Positions 8,090 to 17,799 are shown, counted from the first letter of the stretch. The stretch: 21,072 nt of DNA from Girardia tigrina (GCA_001938485.1 MQRK01237528.1:1-21072), one strand, 5' to 3'. Notes: generated by a model not told the origin, from the sequence alone. Numbers and translations are program-made.

Positions 8090-8230
8090 AAGAAGAAGAT
8101 ATTCTTTTTTTACAATGTGATCAATGATCGACCTTACTCGATCGACTCATATTCGAGTGCTCACTAATCCGGGTTTTGAGATGACGATTTGTCTCTCGAT
8201 GTACGAGTTTTGACACCCGTGAAAACTAAA
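8090..8230 (-). mobile_element. Penelope-like element fragment, GIY-YIG endonuclease
   Basis: The minus strand reads RETNRHLKTRISEHSNMSRS, then SKVDH and a C-containing stretch (SHCKK). It matches the middle of the C-terminal GIY-YIG endonuclease of Penelope-like retroelements, whose pattern is Y.GeT.R.L..Ri.EH....S.v..H...C. The conserved arginines and the EH pair are visible. Only this small piece remains. The piggyBac MITE ends about 70 bases further along, and no GIY-YIG sequence resumes on its far side. The other Penelope-like fragment in the window (19318-19566) shares the R.L....I.EH layout but is not close in sequence. Confidence 0.6.
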
Positions 8231-8339
8231 TTTATAAACCATATATAAATATATCACAATTATCTGCTTAAGATTATAATGTTTTAAATTAAAAAAAAGA
8301 TTTTTATTTAATAAATGATTGTAAAATTTCAAATTCATA

Positions 8340-9530
8340 AAATCAATGAAAAATGCAACCGTAAAATTAAATAAATTTTCAAATAAAAATTAAAACTATT
8401 TTATTTTGCGTTTTTGTTAAATATACCATTACGTGTCAATTTAATTTTAATTTTATTTTAATAGATTGCAATAGAAAAAAAATAATTTTTCAACTTCTCA
8501 TTTTAATGATTTAAATAAATCTTCAACTCTATGTCTAAGTGAATGTAATTAATATGTCTTTCATCATAAAGCGGCTTATTTAATTAAAATTATATTAAAA
8601 AAGATTTTCCTAAATTTTAGGATTGAAAAAAAACTAACAAAAAATATTTTAAAAAATAATGAAAAAATACTTGAATATTTTATTTATTTTTTGGACAAAA
8701 ACTTTCTATTATTTACCAATTTTTCTTTAATTCTTGTGAAAAAAAATATAAATAAAATAAATTTAATTATTTTTTTTTCTTAGCAATTAAAATTATTTGA
8801 ACTATGCTAAATCAATCTAAAGAAACTTCATCAATCAATTGTCGAGCGGGTTGTTGGTGAATGATTTGAATATTAATCCAAGTTTAACAAAATTGAATGA
8901 ATTTCCCAAAGAAAACTTAGGATAATTTATCAAATATGAAATTACGACTTTTGGTGAAGCCTGATTATTTTTTTAAGAAAAAAGAAACAGTTCTCAAAAT
9001 ATGAAAAATATTCGGCTTTGTCCATTTTTTGTATGATACCCTTCAAAGAACTTGATGAATGAAAATTAATCATTTCAGCTTAATTTCAAAATTAAGGATA
9101 ATATTTTCATTAAAAACATTAATATTATTTATTTTGAATTTTTATAAATATTTCTGAAAAATCGGCAGATCATTAAAAAGGAAGTAATAAGCCAATTTTG
9201 GTTTTTTATTAATCAGATCAAATTAAATTTGAAAAGATAGTAATTGAAATTGACTGAAATCCTCAAAGATCGAATTCAGGGTTAATTGTGGCTCTCAGTG
9301 GTGAAAGGGTTTGGATGTCCTATTTATATTTCTGGATGTACATCAATATTATAATTAATTGCCCAAGAAACATAATAACACTATATAAATCCAAATTATA
9401 TCAGTTTTAATAAATATTTTTCATTAAGGTTTATTAAACATCGTTGTACCCATGTAAAAACGTACATAGGGGTATACTTATATTTTTCTTCATGTAAACA
9501 AAATGCTGGAAAATTGGATCACAGTCGATG
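8340..9530. other. AT-rich stretch, no supported gene
   Basis: Mostly low-complexity. It includes a T-rich acceptor-like tract ending in TTAG at 8780-8783, and short coding-like words after it (KKLHQSIVERVVGE) that are interrupted by stops. An imperfect hairpin (TACCCATGTA near 9447 with its partner near 9462-9474) lies at the downstream end. None is strong enough to annotate as a gene. Confidence 0.5.
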
Positions 9531-9539
9531 AAGATACGT

Positions 9540-9720
9540 AAATATTGCACATAAAGCCTGCAATTTGCAAGGCTGGAAACCAATATTGCTTAGTGATTTA
9601 AGTTCTTTTCAGCTCTTTTGTGGTGCATGATTGTTATATGTGTAACGTTTTGGACACAAATGTTTTGGGCCACATAAATGGACATATTGTATAATAAGTT
9701 GGACCTGTAAATCAAGACTA
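9540..9720 (+). pseudogene. Possible very decayed Tc1/mariner transposase fragment
   Basis: One + frame reads ACNLQGWKPILLSDLSSFQL FCGA (written here with a break), then RFGHKCFGPHK further on. This recalls the block around the second catalytic aspartate of Tc1/mariner transposases (W..vlfsDES.F.lf ... R.G....C..P). The glutamate after the aspartate is replaced by leucine, and there are several stops. No helix-turn-helix region upstream, third acidic residue downstream or terminal repeats were found. If real, this is an old scrap of a plain DNA transposon. Confidence 0.25.
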
Positions 9721-10795
9721 ATATTAATATAATTCGAGAATGTATACCAAACTCAGCAACCATCATTTTTGGTTCTTGAAGTCATTTTTCCTTTCATAAG
9801 GCTCAAAGAATGTTCTTTAATGACCGCACAAATTTCATCAAAAATCGTCGGGAACTGCCTGCCCATAAAACCATGGAAAATAAACCAACTAATTTTGATG
9901 AGTTATAGACCAACCGTCGGCCAGCAGGGAAGATTATCCTTCAAAGTATAGTTGATATATCAATGAGTTAAGGGCTAAGTCGAATGTTTTCTATTATCAA
10001 ATATCATGGTTGACATACCAAATACGAACAAATACAAGTCTTATGTTCATAAAATGTTTGAATTTTAGTTAATCTAATAATTTATTGGTAATATTTTAAA
10101 TACCTTTGTCATAATATGTATGTACCTAAATAAAAATCTCAGTTTCAAAATGCATTTTTTACTTATTAAAAATGTACATTAATAATCCTTTGAAAATTTT
10201 ATTTAGTCAAAAAATCTCAACAAAAAAAATTAATTATTGCAAAAGTCTAGTTATTTTATTTTATAAATTTGTTTATTTTATTTACTAAATTATTTATTTT
10301 TATTTTGTTTATTATTTAAATTTTGTATTAAATACATTATTAAAGAATTTATTTTTTTAATATATATTTTATAATATATAAATATTACACTTTTTAAGAT
10401 TCGTTAATAATTTATTTTTAATTTAATTAAATTTTCTTTTCGATTTTTCACATATTTTATGACACATTTTATAGAATTATCATTTAAATAAGATCTCATT
10501 TTTATTAGTTGATTGTAATAAAATTTTTAATGATTTTCTATGAATATTTGATGAAAAGATTTTATTTCAATTACTGTTTCGTTTTCTTTATATATAATCT
10601 TCTACATTTTTGTTTTTATATTAATGGATTTTTCACTAAAATTAAATTTTTTAAATTGAATTATGACAAAAAAATTGCTAATATCAGAAAAATAAAAGAT
10701 ATTTTAAAATATTTTATTTTAAATTTTTTTAAAAGAATGCAATAGGCAAAATGTTACTTTTAATCAATTATGTACATGTAACTTTAAGGTAAATA
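9721..10795. other. AT-rich stretch without a supported gene
   Basis: At 9769-9960 the sequence is less AT-biased and two + frames are partly open (one contains FFNDRTNFIKNRRELPAHK), suggesting old coding sequence, perhaps the tail of the element at 9540. From 10030 to 10790 it is low-complexity AT. Confidence 0.4.
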
Positions 10796-10830
10796 GTAGG
10801 TGCGAAATGCGGGTTTGTATGGTTGAGGTA

Positions 10831-11112
10831 GTATGGTTGTTGAGGTACACTGACAGTTGGTAGGTATATTTGATAGTTGATATGTCAATTTTGATGGTTG
10901 TTGAGGTAAATGTGATGGTTGATAGTATGGTTGTTGAGGTACATTTGGCAGTTGATAGGTATATTTGATAGCTGATATTTTGATTTTAATGCTTGTTTAG
11001 GTAAATGTGATGGTTGATAATATGGTTGTTAAGGTATTGTTGATGGTTGATATGTAAATTTTTATGGTTGTTGAGGTAAATGTGATGGTTGATGAAAATG
11101 GTGGTCAAGGTC
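10831..11112. repeat. 94-bp tandem repeat array
   Basis: The word TATGGTTGTTGAGGTA or a near copy recurs at exactly 94-base intervals (starting near 10831, 10925 and 11019). The rest of each unit is also repeated: ACAGTTGGTAGGTATATTTG, then TTGATGGTTGTTGAGGTAAA. Each unit contains a second, shorter copy of the ATGGTTGTTGAGGTA core, giving a two-level structure. The array decays into looser GGTTGATGGTATG-type words up to about 11220. The strand is G/T rich with few Cs. Confidence 0.85.
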
Positions 11113-11473
11113 TTTTTGATGTTTCATATGGTAAATTTGATGGTTGATGGTATGTTTGATAAGGTATATTGGATAGTTGATAGTATGATAGTAACGGTTG
11201 ATAAGGTAGTTCTTATAGTATTTTATATATTATTCAGTATTTTCTGTATTTTTTACATGTTCAGTTGTGCATTGATACGATGAATGCAACACGTTGACAT
11301 GACGGATGCATGACGATATCTCCTTGGATACGGTCATGTTTTGAATGGTTGATACTATATTGGTTGCTAACATAGTATAATATCATAATATAATACATAT
11401 CTATAATATAATATTTGCACACATAATGTGCATATATTCGAAAAAGCACTTGGTATCGATTTGTTTAAAAATG

Positions 11474-11745
11474 TTGATATTGAATCTGAGTATTCATATA
11501 TGAGTTACTATCCATGTGTTCAAACAGATTTTTCATATTTGCTTTCTTCACCTTCTGCCTATGAGAGTTCTCCACCACTTTGCACTGTAAAACACAACAT
11601 TCCACAAATCGATTAGTGTACGTTTCTTCAAAAATCTAAGATCATATTCTGACTAATAATTTATGGGTTTCTATACATGTGTTTAGACAGATTTTCGATA
11701 TCTTAATACCTTCGACCTCTGCCTAGCTCTATTATGTAAAAAAAA
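11474..11745. repeat. Dispersed repeat copies within the TIR element
   Basis: A segment starting TTGATATTGAATCTGA and running through TACTATCCATGTGTTC, ACAGATTTTTCATAT and CTTCTGCC has a diverged second copy at about 11627-11730 (TATACATGTGTTTAGACAGA, ATTTTCGATAT, CTCTGCC). A third copy lies at about 12362-12450 (TTGATTTAGAATCTGAATGT, TACTATTCAAGTGCATCAGC, TTTTTGATATTCTGC). These explain the short open frames here, which I do not consider genes. Confidence 0.6.
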
Positions 11746-11957
11746 TAAATATAGTACACTTTTAAAAATTGTGAACTTATTGATTTTGCACACTTGCACA
11801 TGTTCAGTATTGATTAGCACATGTGCAGTATTGATTTTTGCACTTTTTTGTGTAATTTTGGTGGTTTTTACATGTTTTCGATGATTTTAAGGTGTTTTTC
11901 ATGATTTTTAAGGTAAGAGTTATGGTTTCTAAGGTTTTTTCCATTGTTTTTATATAT

Positions 11958-12190
11958 AATATTAAAAAGGTTATGTATCATGGTTACGGTAACCAAGGTA
12001 CTTTTAATGGTTGATGCCTAGGCTCAGGTACTTAGTTGACTATGTAGATGTTATGTATAATGTCGATGCATGTTTTAAGTACTACAGGAGTTTTATACAT
12101 ATAGTTTTAACATATAATATAAAAGGTTATTTATCTTGGTTACGGTAACCATGGTACTTGTGATTGTTGATACCAAGGCTGGGGTACATT
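11958..12190. repeat. Direct repeat pair around GGTTACGGTAACC palindromes
   Basis: Two copies of a unit of about 75 bases lie about 157 bases apart. Each has AAAAGGTTATnTATCnTGGT, the palindrome GGTTACGGTAACC, then A(A/T)GGTACTT, TGnTTGATnCC and AGGCT..GGTAC. The copies begin near 11960 and 12117. The GGTTACGGTAACC core is a perfect palindrome apart from its central base and is a relative of the 21-bp units further along. Confidence 0.75.
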
Positions 12191-12247
12191 AGGCAATTCA
12201 CGGGGTATTGTTTGATGGTAAATAGCATACATGTATAATGGGGTTTC

Positions 12248-12270
12248 ATATATATATATATATATATATA
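12248..12270. repeat. (AT)n microsatellite
   Basis: About 23 bases of alternating TA inside the TIR element. Confidence 0.9.
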
Positions 12271-12689
12271 CGAAAAGAGCGCTAGGCACCGATTTTAAAG
12301 CACTTTTTGAGAATTTCAGAAATATTCGAAAAAATTGATTTTTCAGCACTTTTTCAAAAATATTGATTTAGAATCTGAATGTACGCATGTAGATTACTAT
12401 TCAAGTGCATCAGCACATTTTTGATATTCTGCTTTTTTCTGTCTCTAAAATCGATGTGTATTTTGTGTAAATTTGCACATAATGCTAATTATAGGAGAAA
12501 GTAATCAATATATGAAGATTCTAATTGCACAATAAGTTGGAGAATCAAAATTTGCTTCAAACACATGATATCGATTTTTTGGCACTAGCACTTTTAAAAA
12601 ATATGATGTATTGATTTTTACACTTTTGAACATGTGCAATTTAAAAAGCACTGTGCTAGCCCATTAGAAATGTGCAGCACAATGTGCAC

Positions 12690-12755
12690 TATCGATTAGC
12701 CATTTTAAAGTATCGATTAGCACATCTGGGCACAGTGTACTGATCGATTAGTACT
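12690..12755. repeat. Short tandem of CGATTAG-type words
   Basis: ATCGATTAGC or close variants recur at about 12691, 12714 and 12743, with related GCACATGTGC-like words at about 11800-11850. They are minor subrepeats of the TIR element. Confidence 0.5.
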
Positions 12756-12868
12756 TTTTTCTACGGTTGCTAAGGAAAGGGTCGCGGTTGCTATGGATAC
12801 GGTAACCGTTAACATGGTTACAACTGCCTTGAATCATTGTATCCGTTGCGAATGAAAAACGTCCCCTT

Positions 12869-13003
12869 GGTTACAGTTGCTATGGTAACTTAGACCTTGG
12901 TTACCGTTACCAAGTGAACCGGAACCGTTACTAGGGTGATCGCAACTGTTGCTAGGATGATCGGAACCGTTACTATGGGAACCGGAACCGTTCCTATGGC
13001 AAC
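12869..13003. repeat. 21-bp minisatellite of X-box-like units
   Basis: Four contiguous 21-base units run 12920-12940, 12941-12961, 12962-12982 and 12983-13003, for example CGGAACCGTTACTATGGGAAC and CGGAACCGTTCCTATGGCAAC. Two more 21-base relatives lie just upstream (12869-12889 GGTTACAGTTGCTATGGTAAC and 12899-12919). Several 14-base cores fit the RFX X-box pattern GTnnCYATGGnAAC: GTTGCTATGGTAAC at 12876, GTTACTATGGGAAC at 12969 and GTTCCTATGGCAAC at 12990. A looser one, GTTGCTATGGATAC, is at 12787. Local GC is far above the window average. Whether RFX proteins bind here is inference. Confidence 0.8.
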
Positions 13004-13007
13004 GGGC

Positions 13008-13027
13008 TACCCCCCCGGGGTGGGGAG
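13008..13027. other. GC island, C7-G4 near-palindrome
   Basis: CTACCCCCCCGGGGTGGGGA is one of the few GC-only runs in the window and could fold on itself. It sits between the 21-bp array and the right terminal repeat of the element. Confidence 0.6.
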
Positions 13028-13049
13028 AACCCGCATTTTACCCATACTC

Positions 13050-13232
13050 TAAATATTGAATTTTAGTCCATTAAAAATTCAAAAAACATTAAAAAATAAA
13101 ATAAGTTCTTTTTAGAAAAAAAGAAAAAAATTTTCAGTCGAATACTGAAAAAATATATATATACATTCTTGCTTGCAAAGGGGAAATAAATTTAAAATAT
13201 TATAAAAATTAATTATATTTTCATTCTTTAGT

Positions 13233-13273
<41 letters not shown>

Positions 13274-13920
13274 ACAATAAATTGCATCAATCTAGTCAAC
13301 GGTTTATACTAAGGAAACTCTTCAACTTACGTTTCTGGTCAGTATACAATTTTTACTTGTCTGCTAATTTTATGTTTATTTTATTATAAAATATAAGTTC
13401 CTCCCTTTACGTATGGCTAATGTTCTTAGTCTGGATTTTTTTTAATTTTCACACTAATTAAAAAATATTTTTCAGAACAAAATATTTTATTAAATTTTTT
13501 ACATATATTTTCACATAATCTTAGGAAAAGAAAAATTGAGAAAAAAATATTAATTATTTTTCATTTTTTCTTCTTTTATTTTAAACGTTTCAAAGTGTTT
13601 TCATTTATATATTTTCTGTGTTTTAACTATATATTCTATTGCCATATTTTTGTAAATTTCTTTTAAATTTTTTTCTTCCTAATTGGATTACCATATGAAT
13701 ATGAATTCCACTACAATTGTTCGTGACAAAAGATAAAGATAATAATTAACGAAAGATTACAAAAATTAATCATTTATAATGAAGAAAAAAATATTTCAAA
13801 ATATATAATATTTATTGTAAAAATAATTGTTTGTTTGGTTTCTTGGTCTTTTCTTTACCTATTTTAAATAAATAATAAAAAATATATTATATCATCTCAT
13901 TCCATGAGAAAACACTACCA
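13050..13920. other. AT-rich stretch with microsatellite
   Basis: Low-complexity sequence with an (AT)n run at 13235-13267. No gene seen. A brief less AT-biased patch at 13275-13360 has no open frame worth noting. Confidence 0.6.
13235..13267. repeat. (AT)n microsatellite
   Basis: About 33 bases of alternating TA. Confidence 0.9.
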
Positions 13921-13928
13921 TGTTGTAG

Positions 13929-14048
13929 TTCAAACCAAATAATGTTAAATTCGAAGATCAACCATTAACCTTGACTTTTTGGATCGATTTAGCAAAGGTT
14001 TTATTTACAAGGAAGCCAACATATTTGATCAAGTTTATGTCTGAAAAA
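13929..14048 (+). pseudogene. Short coding-like frame, unidentified
   Basis: Between a TAG and a TAA the + strand is open for 40 codons, reading FKPNNVKFEDQPLTLTFWID and LAKVLFTRKPTYLIKFMSEK. The mix of residues is protein-like and local base composition is less AT-biased than usual for the window. There is no ATG at its start and no clear splice sites. It may be a piece of the same decayed gene as 14135-14233. The family is not recognised. Confidence 0.25.
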
Positions 14049-14134
14049 TAAGTATTTCATTTGAAACATAAAATTCATTAGTCCATCTAGGGTATAAATG
14101 TTTGCCTATAAAGATCACTAACTTAGTTGATTAG

Positions 14135-14233
14135 AAGAAAGGTAAGTTTAGAATAATAGATCCATATCGTGATTTATCTCCTGATGAGAGAAATTTCTTC
14201 CCATACCATAAGAGAGAGGGACAGTGTCTTATT
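14135..14233 (+). pseudogene. Short coding-like frame, unidentified
   Basis: A 33-codon + strand frame reads KKGKFRIIDPYRDLSPDERN and FFPYHKREGQCLI. The same frame carries on with further plausible residues but with stops. The R..SPDE..F..Y.....C layout faintly recalls the cysteine-rich entry block of ENaC/pickpocket channels, but the defining cysteines are missing, so I do not assign it. Probably an old relic of a host or mobile gene. Confidence 0.2.
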
Positions 14234-14236
14234 TAA

Positions 14237-15517
14237 GAGAAAAGGAAGTTACAGCAATATTCTTGATCTAGTCAAAAACTCAACCAGACATTGCTACCTG
14301 TTGCAAATATTTGAAATGACTTTTGATAGTTGAAGATAACGTGTGTTCAGAAGTGTTATTGTTCAAAACTGTGAATATAAAAAATGATGTTGTTTAAATA
14401 ATTCTTAGGAGACAGCTGATTGATTTTGGTCTATCTTCACACAGCGTAACGCTTAGAACGGATGATTAAAGCAATGATCCAAGGTATAGAAGAGTAGACT
14501 GAAGACATACTTTTATTGTGAAAGTCACAAGTTAACACTTTCCTCTTGTTATTTATTAATTATTTAATTTGTTATTTATTGTGTATGGTTCAATAAGTAT
14601 GCGTTCAATAAGTATCCTAATTATGTGCTAAAGGAATCAAACAGAAACGTTATATTGTAAAATAAGAACAACAAGAGTAGACATGTTTTAAGTTTCAATA
14701 TAAAACCAATTTTGATTCATATACTTCCAACAACAACTGATTGTATATCTGTTGATTGTTATCACTTAAAAATATAATTTAATAACACTCGGACACTTGA
14801 CATGTTATAACATTACTTGCCAGAAATCTAAAATTATTATAGCGTGTAGAAAACAAGACATTTGATTGTAAATCATGATTTTTTCATTCCTAACATGACC
14901 AATGTTTCACAGAATAAAGCATTATTATTCTCTTATTTTGTTTTGTGGTCTAGTCTGAGTACTTATCAAACGCACAACGTAAAAATATACAGATTGAAAA
15001 ATATAAATAACCACTTAAAATGATAATTTATGCATTTTGTGTAAATATCAGCACGTGTTTCGCCACTTGTTATTTTCGCCTTTGTTATCTTATTTATGAT
15101 AGCTTCATCTTTATCTTATGTTAAAGACAGAGACCAAGATCTAAATAACATTTTTTATCATACTCCGTTTAAACCCTAGTTCATAAAATCAACTTTTAGA
15201 AGCAAAATTGTACAAAACGTCTGTTTTTTTTTCAAAATCCAAATTTCAGAATAACTTTCTTTTATCCCTTTTCGCCAAATCTTAAAACATTAAATAAATA
15301 ATTCTTTTCAAACTGAAAATGACAATTAAAGATGATTTATCTTCACACCTTCATATATATAAAAGAAAGATGGTGAAATATGCTTGTGCTGGTTGAAGTC
15401 ATAGGAAACTGTGATAGAAGACCGCTGCGGTTCTGAAGTGAAAATCGATCGTCAGATATGAGTATTGGGAAGAAGAAGACTAATCAAACCATCTAGTAAC
15501 TGGTTCCCTCCTAAGTT
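14237..15517. other. Less AT-biased stretch, no intact gene
   Basis: Base composition here (14237-14500 and 15050-15517) is closer to that of coding relics than to AT background, but frames are short and interrupted. The word MVKYACAG at about 15370 recalls a THAP-type start but nothing following supports it. No terminal repeats were found. Confidence 0.4.
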
Positions 15518-15868
15518 TCCCTCAGGTTAACAGGGATTTGGGATTTATTATCACCTGGTAAAGCGAATGATTAGAAGCCTTGGTCACGAAATGTCCTCAA
15601 CTTATTCATAAACTTCAAATTGGTACGAAGTGTATCTTTCTTTAATATTTTTGTCGAAGATATACGTAGCGTAAAAGTGCTCAGTGAGCCATTTCTGGTA
15701 AGCAGAACTGTCTATGTTGGATGAACCAAACATCTGTAACCTTACATCATTCGCGCTAAATGCAGCGACTTATTGAAAGAATCTATCGACTTCAAGAGAT
15801 TTCACAAGACCTTTAAAATGTTACTAAAAATTTATTTTAACAAATTAAAAATATATATTTTTAGAAGT
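15518..15868 (+). pseudogene. Decayed coding region in one + frame, unidentified
   Basis: A single + frame stays protein-like over about 350 bases with three internal stops. Segments include SLRLTGIWDLLSPGKAND, KPWSRNVLNLFINFKLVRS, SFFNIFVEDIRSVKVLSEP, FLVSRTVYVG, IIRAKCSDLLKESIDFK and RFHKTFKMLLKIY. Stops are few for so AT-rich a sequence, where TAA should be frequent by chance, which argues for former coding use. A donor-like CTG|GTAAGC (GT at 15700-15701) lies inside, so part of it could instead be a real exon ending there. The product is not recognised. No reverse-transcriptase or transposase signature was seen. Confidence 0.3.
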
Positions 15869-15871
15869 TAA

Positions 15872-16604
15872 TTAATAATCAGAATACAATTGAAAATATT
15901 TTCTGATCAAATATCCAGGGACAGAAAATCTGATTTAACATCATAAAATAATAAAATCCTTCCATAAATATTTCACACAAAAAGATTTTTTAAAGACAAT
16001 TTATTCTACTTATAAATAAGAGTAATATTTTATTCAATAGAATTTATAAAATTTATATTAATTTATATTATTTTGAGAAATAAATTTTAAAATAATTCTT
16101 TTATTAATAATAGATTTTCTCTCTAAATTTTGTTTTAAATCAAATATTTTCAGTTATTTATTTAAAACTTTAAAAAATTGTTTTCATTTTGTTTTTATTT
16201 GATAGAAATGGCATTTCTGTTGGATATTTTATTAAATAAATAAACAAATAATCCTTGAAAAAAATATCAATTTTACACATTGGAAAAGAAATAGTTTTTA
16301 ATATTTTGGAAAAATGTTTATTGTTAATATTAATATTTTATTAAATAAATAACTATATGGATCATCAAGGTTTTAACAGAAATATATCATCTGACCTTTA
16401 AAAAACTTTATTGTCAAAATATTGAAATTATATTTATATATTTATTATATAGAACACTATTAGCATATAAATATTGGATAGATTTAAAAGATTTGGTTAA
16501 ATACATTTTTAGGACTATTAGTAGCGTCAATATTATTTGTACAATATAAAACGAATTTTCTTCTTCCTTTTTATTATCAATTCACTGATATTTATTAAAT
16601 TAAT

Positions 16605-16649
<45 letters not shown>

Positions 16650-17050
16650 CGAAAAATTCATTTCATTCAAATTTTAAATTAATTAAAAAATTATTTTTAA
16701 TCACTAAATTATTATTTTTAAAAATTATCTCCATTTTAATACAGTTTATTTCATTTATATTACAAAACTCCTTTTAAAAAATTAAATTTAAATTTTGTTA
16801 TAAATTGTTTTAAAATTTAAACTTTTGAGTTTTAAATTTGTTAAAATTTTTTCAGTGAATAGAAAATTAATTAACGCCTCATAGGGACTGGGCACCATAA
16901 AATGAATTATTTTTTAAACAGTTTATATGAGTAAAATACTGAAAATATTGGGTTTTTTGTTTGTGATATTTTATTATTCTTAAACAAGAATATTAAATAA
17001 TGTTGATTCTCATTTTCAAAAAGTACCACTGAGCTTTTATTTAAAGTAAA
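15872..17050. other. AT-rich stretch with microsatellite
   Basis: Low-complexity AT with an (AT)n run at 16609-16645. No gene or element was recognised. Confidence 0.6.
16609..16645. repeat. (AT)n microsatellite
   Basis: About 37 bases of alternating AT. Confidence 0.9.
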
Positions 17051-17097
17051 ATGGTTTACGGGATTGCAAATGTTAACATGGATTTGAAAAAGATAAA
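17051..17097 (+). CDS. Candidate two-exon gene, exon 1
   Basis: ATG at 17051 in good context (aaaATGG) opens MVYGIANVNMDLKKIK. A possible donor AAA|GTATTT (GT at 17098-17099) ends it after 47 bases, leaving two bases of a codon. Exon 2 at 17271 begins with the single base needed to complete it (AAA, lysine), so the phases agree. The donor is only fair. If unspliced, the frame continues to a stop at 17234-17236 through increasingly AT-driven residues (I, F, Y, L), which looks like intron. The product is not recognised. Confidence 0.35.
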
Positions 17098-17270
17098 GTA
17101 TTTAAGCAGAAAAATAAATCTTAGACCACCTTTGATTCTTAATCAAAAAATAATTATTATTTTTGTATTTAATTTATATTATTATATTCATTTTTATACT
17201 CTGAAATCTATTTTTATGCGTTCCCTTTTAATGTGACTTTTCATTTGTCCGAATTTTTGTTCGATTTCAG

Positions 17271-17379
17271 AGTTAAAATTGAATTATGTGATCGCACAAA
17301 AAAATTCCCACAAAAAAACCGCATAAAAGGACCTTATAAAAACAGGTTTGAGTGTATCGTTCCTTTCTTGCACAAAAAG
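17271..17379 (+). CDS. Candidate two-exon gene, exon 2
   Basis: Entered from a good acceptor (TTTTTGTTCGATTTCAG|, AG at 17269-17270), this 109-base exon reads VKIELCDRTKKFPQKNRIKG and PYKNRFECIVPFLHKK. It ends at donor AAG|GTACTG (GT at 17380-17381) in phase 0. The peptide is basic and protein-like; beyond the donor the frame turns into I/F/Y/K-rich intron-like translation. Exons 1 and 2 together make 52 codons. A next exon was not found with certainty: the AG at 17834-17835 would add QRLE and stop, while the longer frame at 17800-17985 needs another phase. The family is not recognised. Confidence 0.4.
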
Positions 17380-17499
17380 GTACTGTTAATTACATTTTTG
17401 AAAATTAAATTCAAATATATAAAACTACCTTACTGTAATATTTACTATTTTTGTACTTATTTTTGCGGTCACACTTATCATTACCTAAAGCTATAATAA

Positions 17500-17799
17500 T
17501 AAATATAATACCTCCACACAAATTGATAGTTTTCCGTAAAATCTTTTAAACATTTTCAACCATTAAATTTGAAGCTTAATATGACAAAAGATAAATCCAT
17601 CATTGCTTATTCATGATATTTAAAGTTTTGCTGATGGCGGATGGAGATTTTTAGCCTTTAATGTATTTAAATTTTTATCATAAAATATTTATTGAAAAAC
17701 TTTTATTTAAAAATATTAACAAACCTATTCGGCAAAGGACAACTCATTTGTCTTCAAAGAAGTTCTACGAAGTAATTTTTGATTTATCATAAATGCTGA
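17500..17799. other. AT-rich gap between + strand segments
   Basis: At 17707-17780 one + frame reads NKPIRQRTTHLSSKKFYEVI before a stop, which may be a further coding relic. The rest is AT-rich. Confidence 0.35.

Larger units (their letters stand above)
10796..13049. mobile_element. Repeat-built 2.25-kb element with terminal inverted repeats
   Basis: The left end GTAGGTGCGAAATGCGGGTT and the right end reverse complemented, GAGTATGGGTAAAATGCGGG, share an exact AAATGCGGGTT core and a looser match around it. TAAATA occurs directly outside both ends (10790-10795 and 13050-13055) and may be a 6-bp target duplication. Nothing between the ends looks like a transposase; the interior is almost wholly repeats: a 94-bp tandem array, a direct repeat spaced by 157 bases, dispersed TTGAATCTGA and CGATTAGCACAT words, and a 21-bp array. 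The flanks on both sides are ordinary AT-rich sequence. I infer a large nonautonomous DNA element that carries or grew satellites. The superfamily is not assignable. Confidence 0.55.

Noticed and set aside
8147-8338. 63-codon minus-strand frame
   Set aside because: The Penelope-like match is in a different frame over the same bases; the rest of this frame is AT-driven residues.
8784-8864. Good acceptor-like tract followed by QLKLFELC and KKLHQSIVERVVGE
   Set aside because: A stop interrupts the frame after eight codons, and no gene context supports an exon here.
9769-9951. 60-codon + strand frame
   Set aside because: Another frame over the same bases is equally protein-like and neither has a start, splice sites or recognisable motif.
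10509-10745. 78-codon + strand frame
   Set aside because: It is rich in F, I, K, N and Y as expected from AT-rich noise, with no conserved-looking block.
11089-11616. Several 60-codon frames on both strands
   Set aside because: They fall within the tandem and dispersed repeats of the TIR element and are explained by repeat sequence.
12140-12349. 69-codon minus-strand frame
   Set aside because: It translates an (AT)n microsatellite (YIYIYIYIYE) and flanking repeats.
14135-14500. Resemblance to ENaC/pickpocket channels or, in other frames, to a retroelement Pol C-terminus
   Set aside because: Only scattered residues match, the defining cysteines or catalytic blocks are absent, and the spacing is wrong.
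15370-15400. MVKYACAG, a THAP-domain-like start
   Set aside because: The zinc-coordinating pattern and AVPTIF-type ending do not follow, and stops come quickly.
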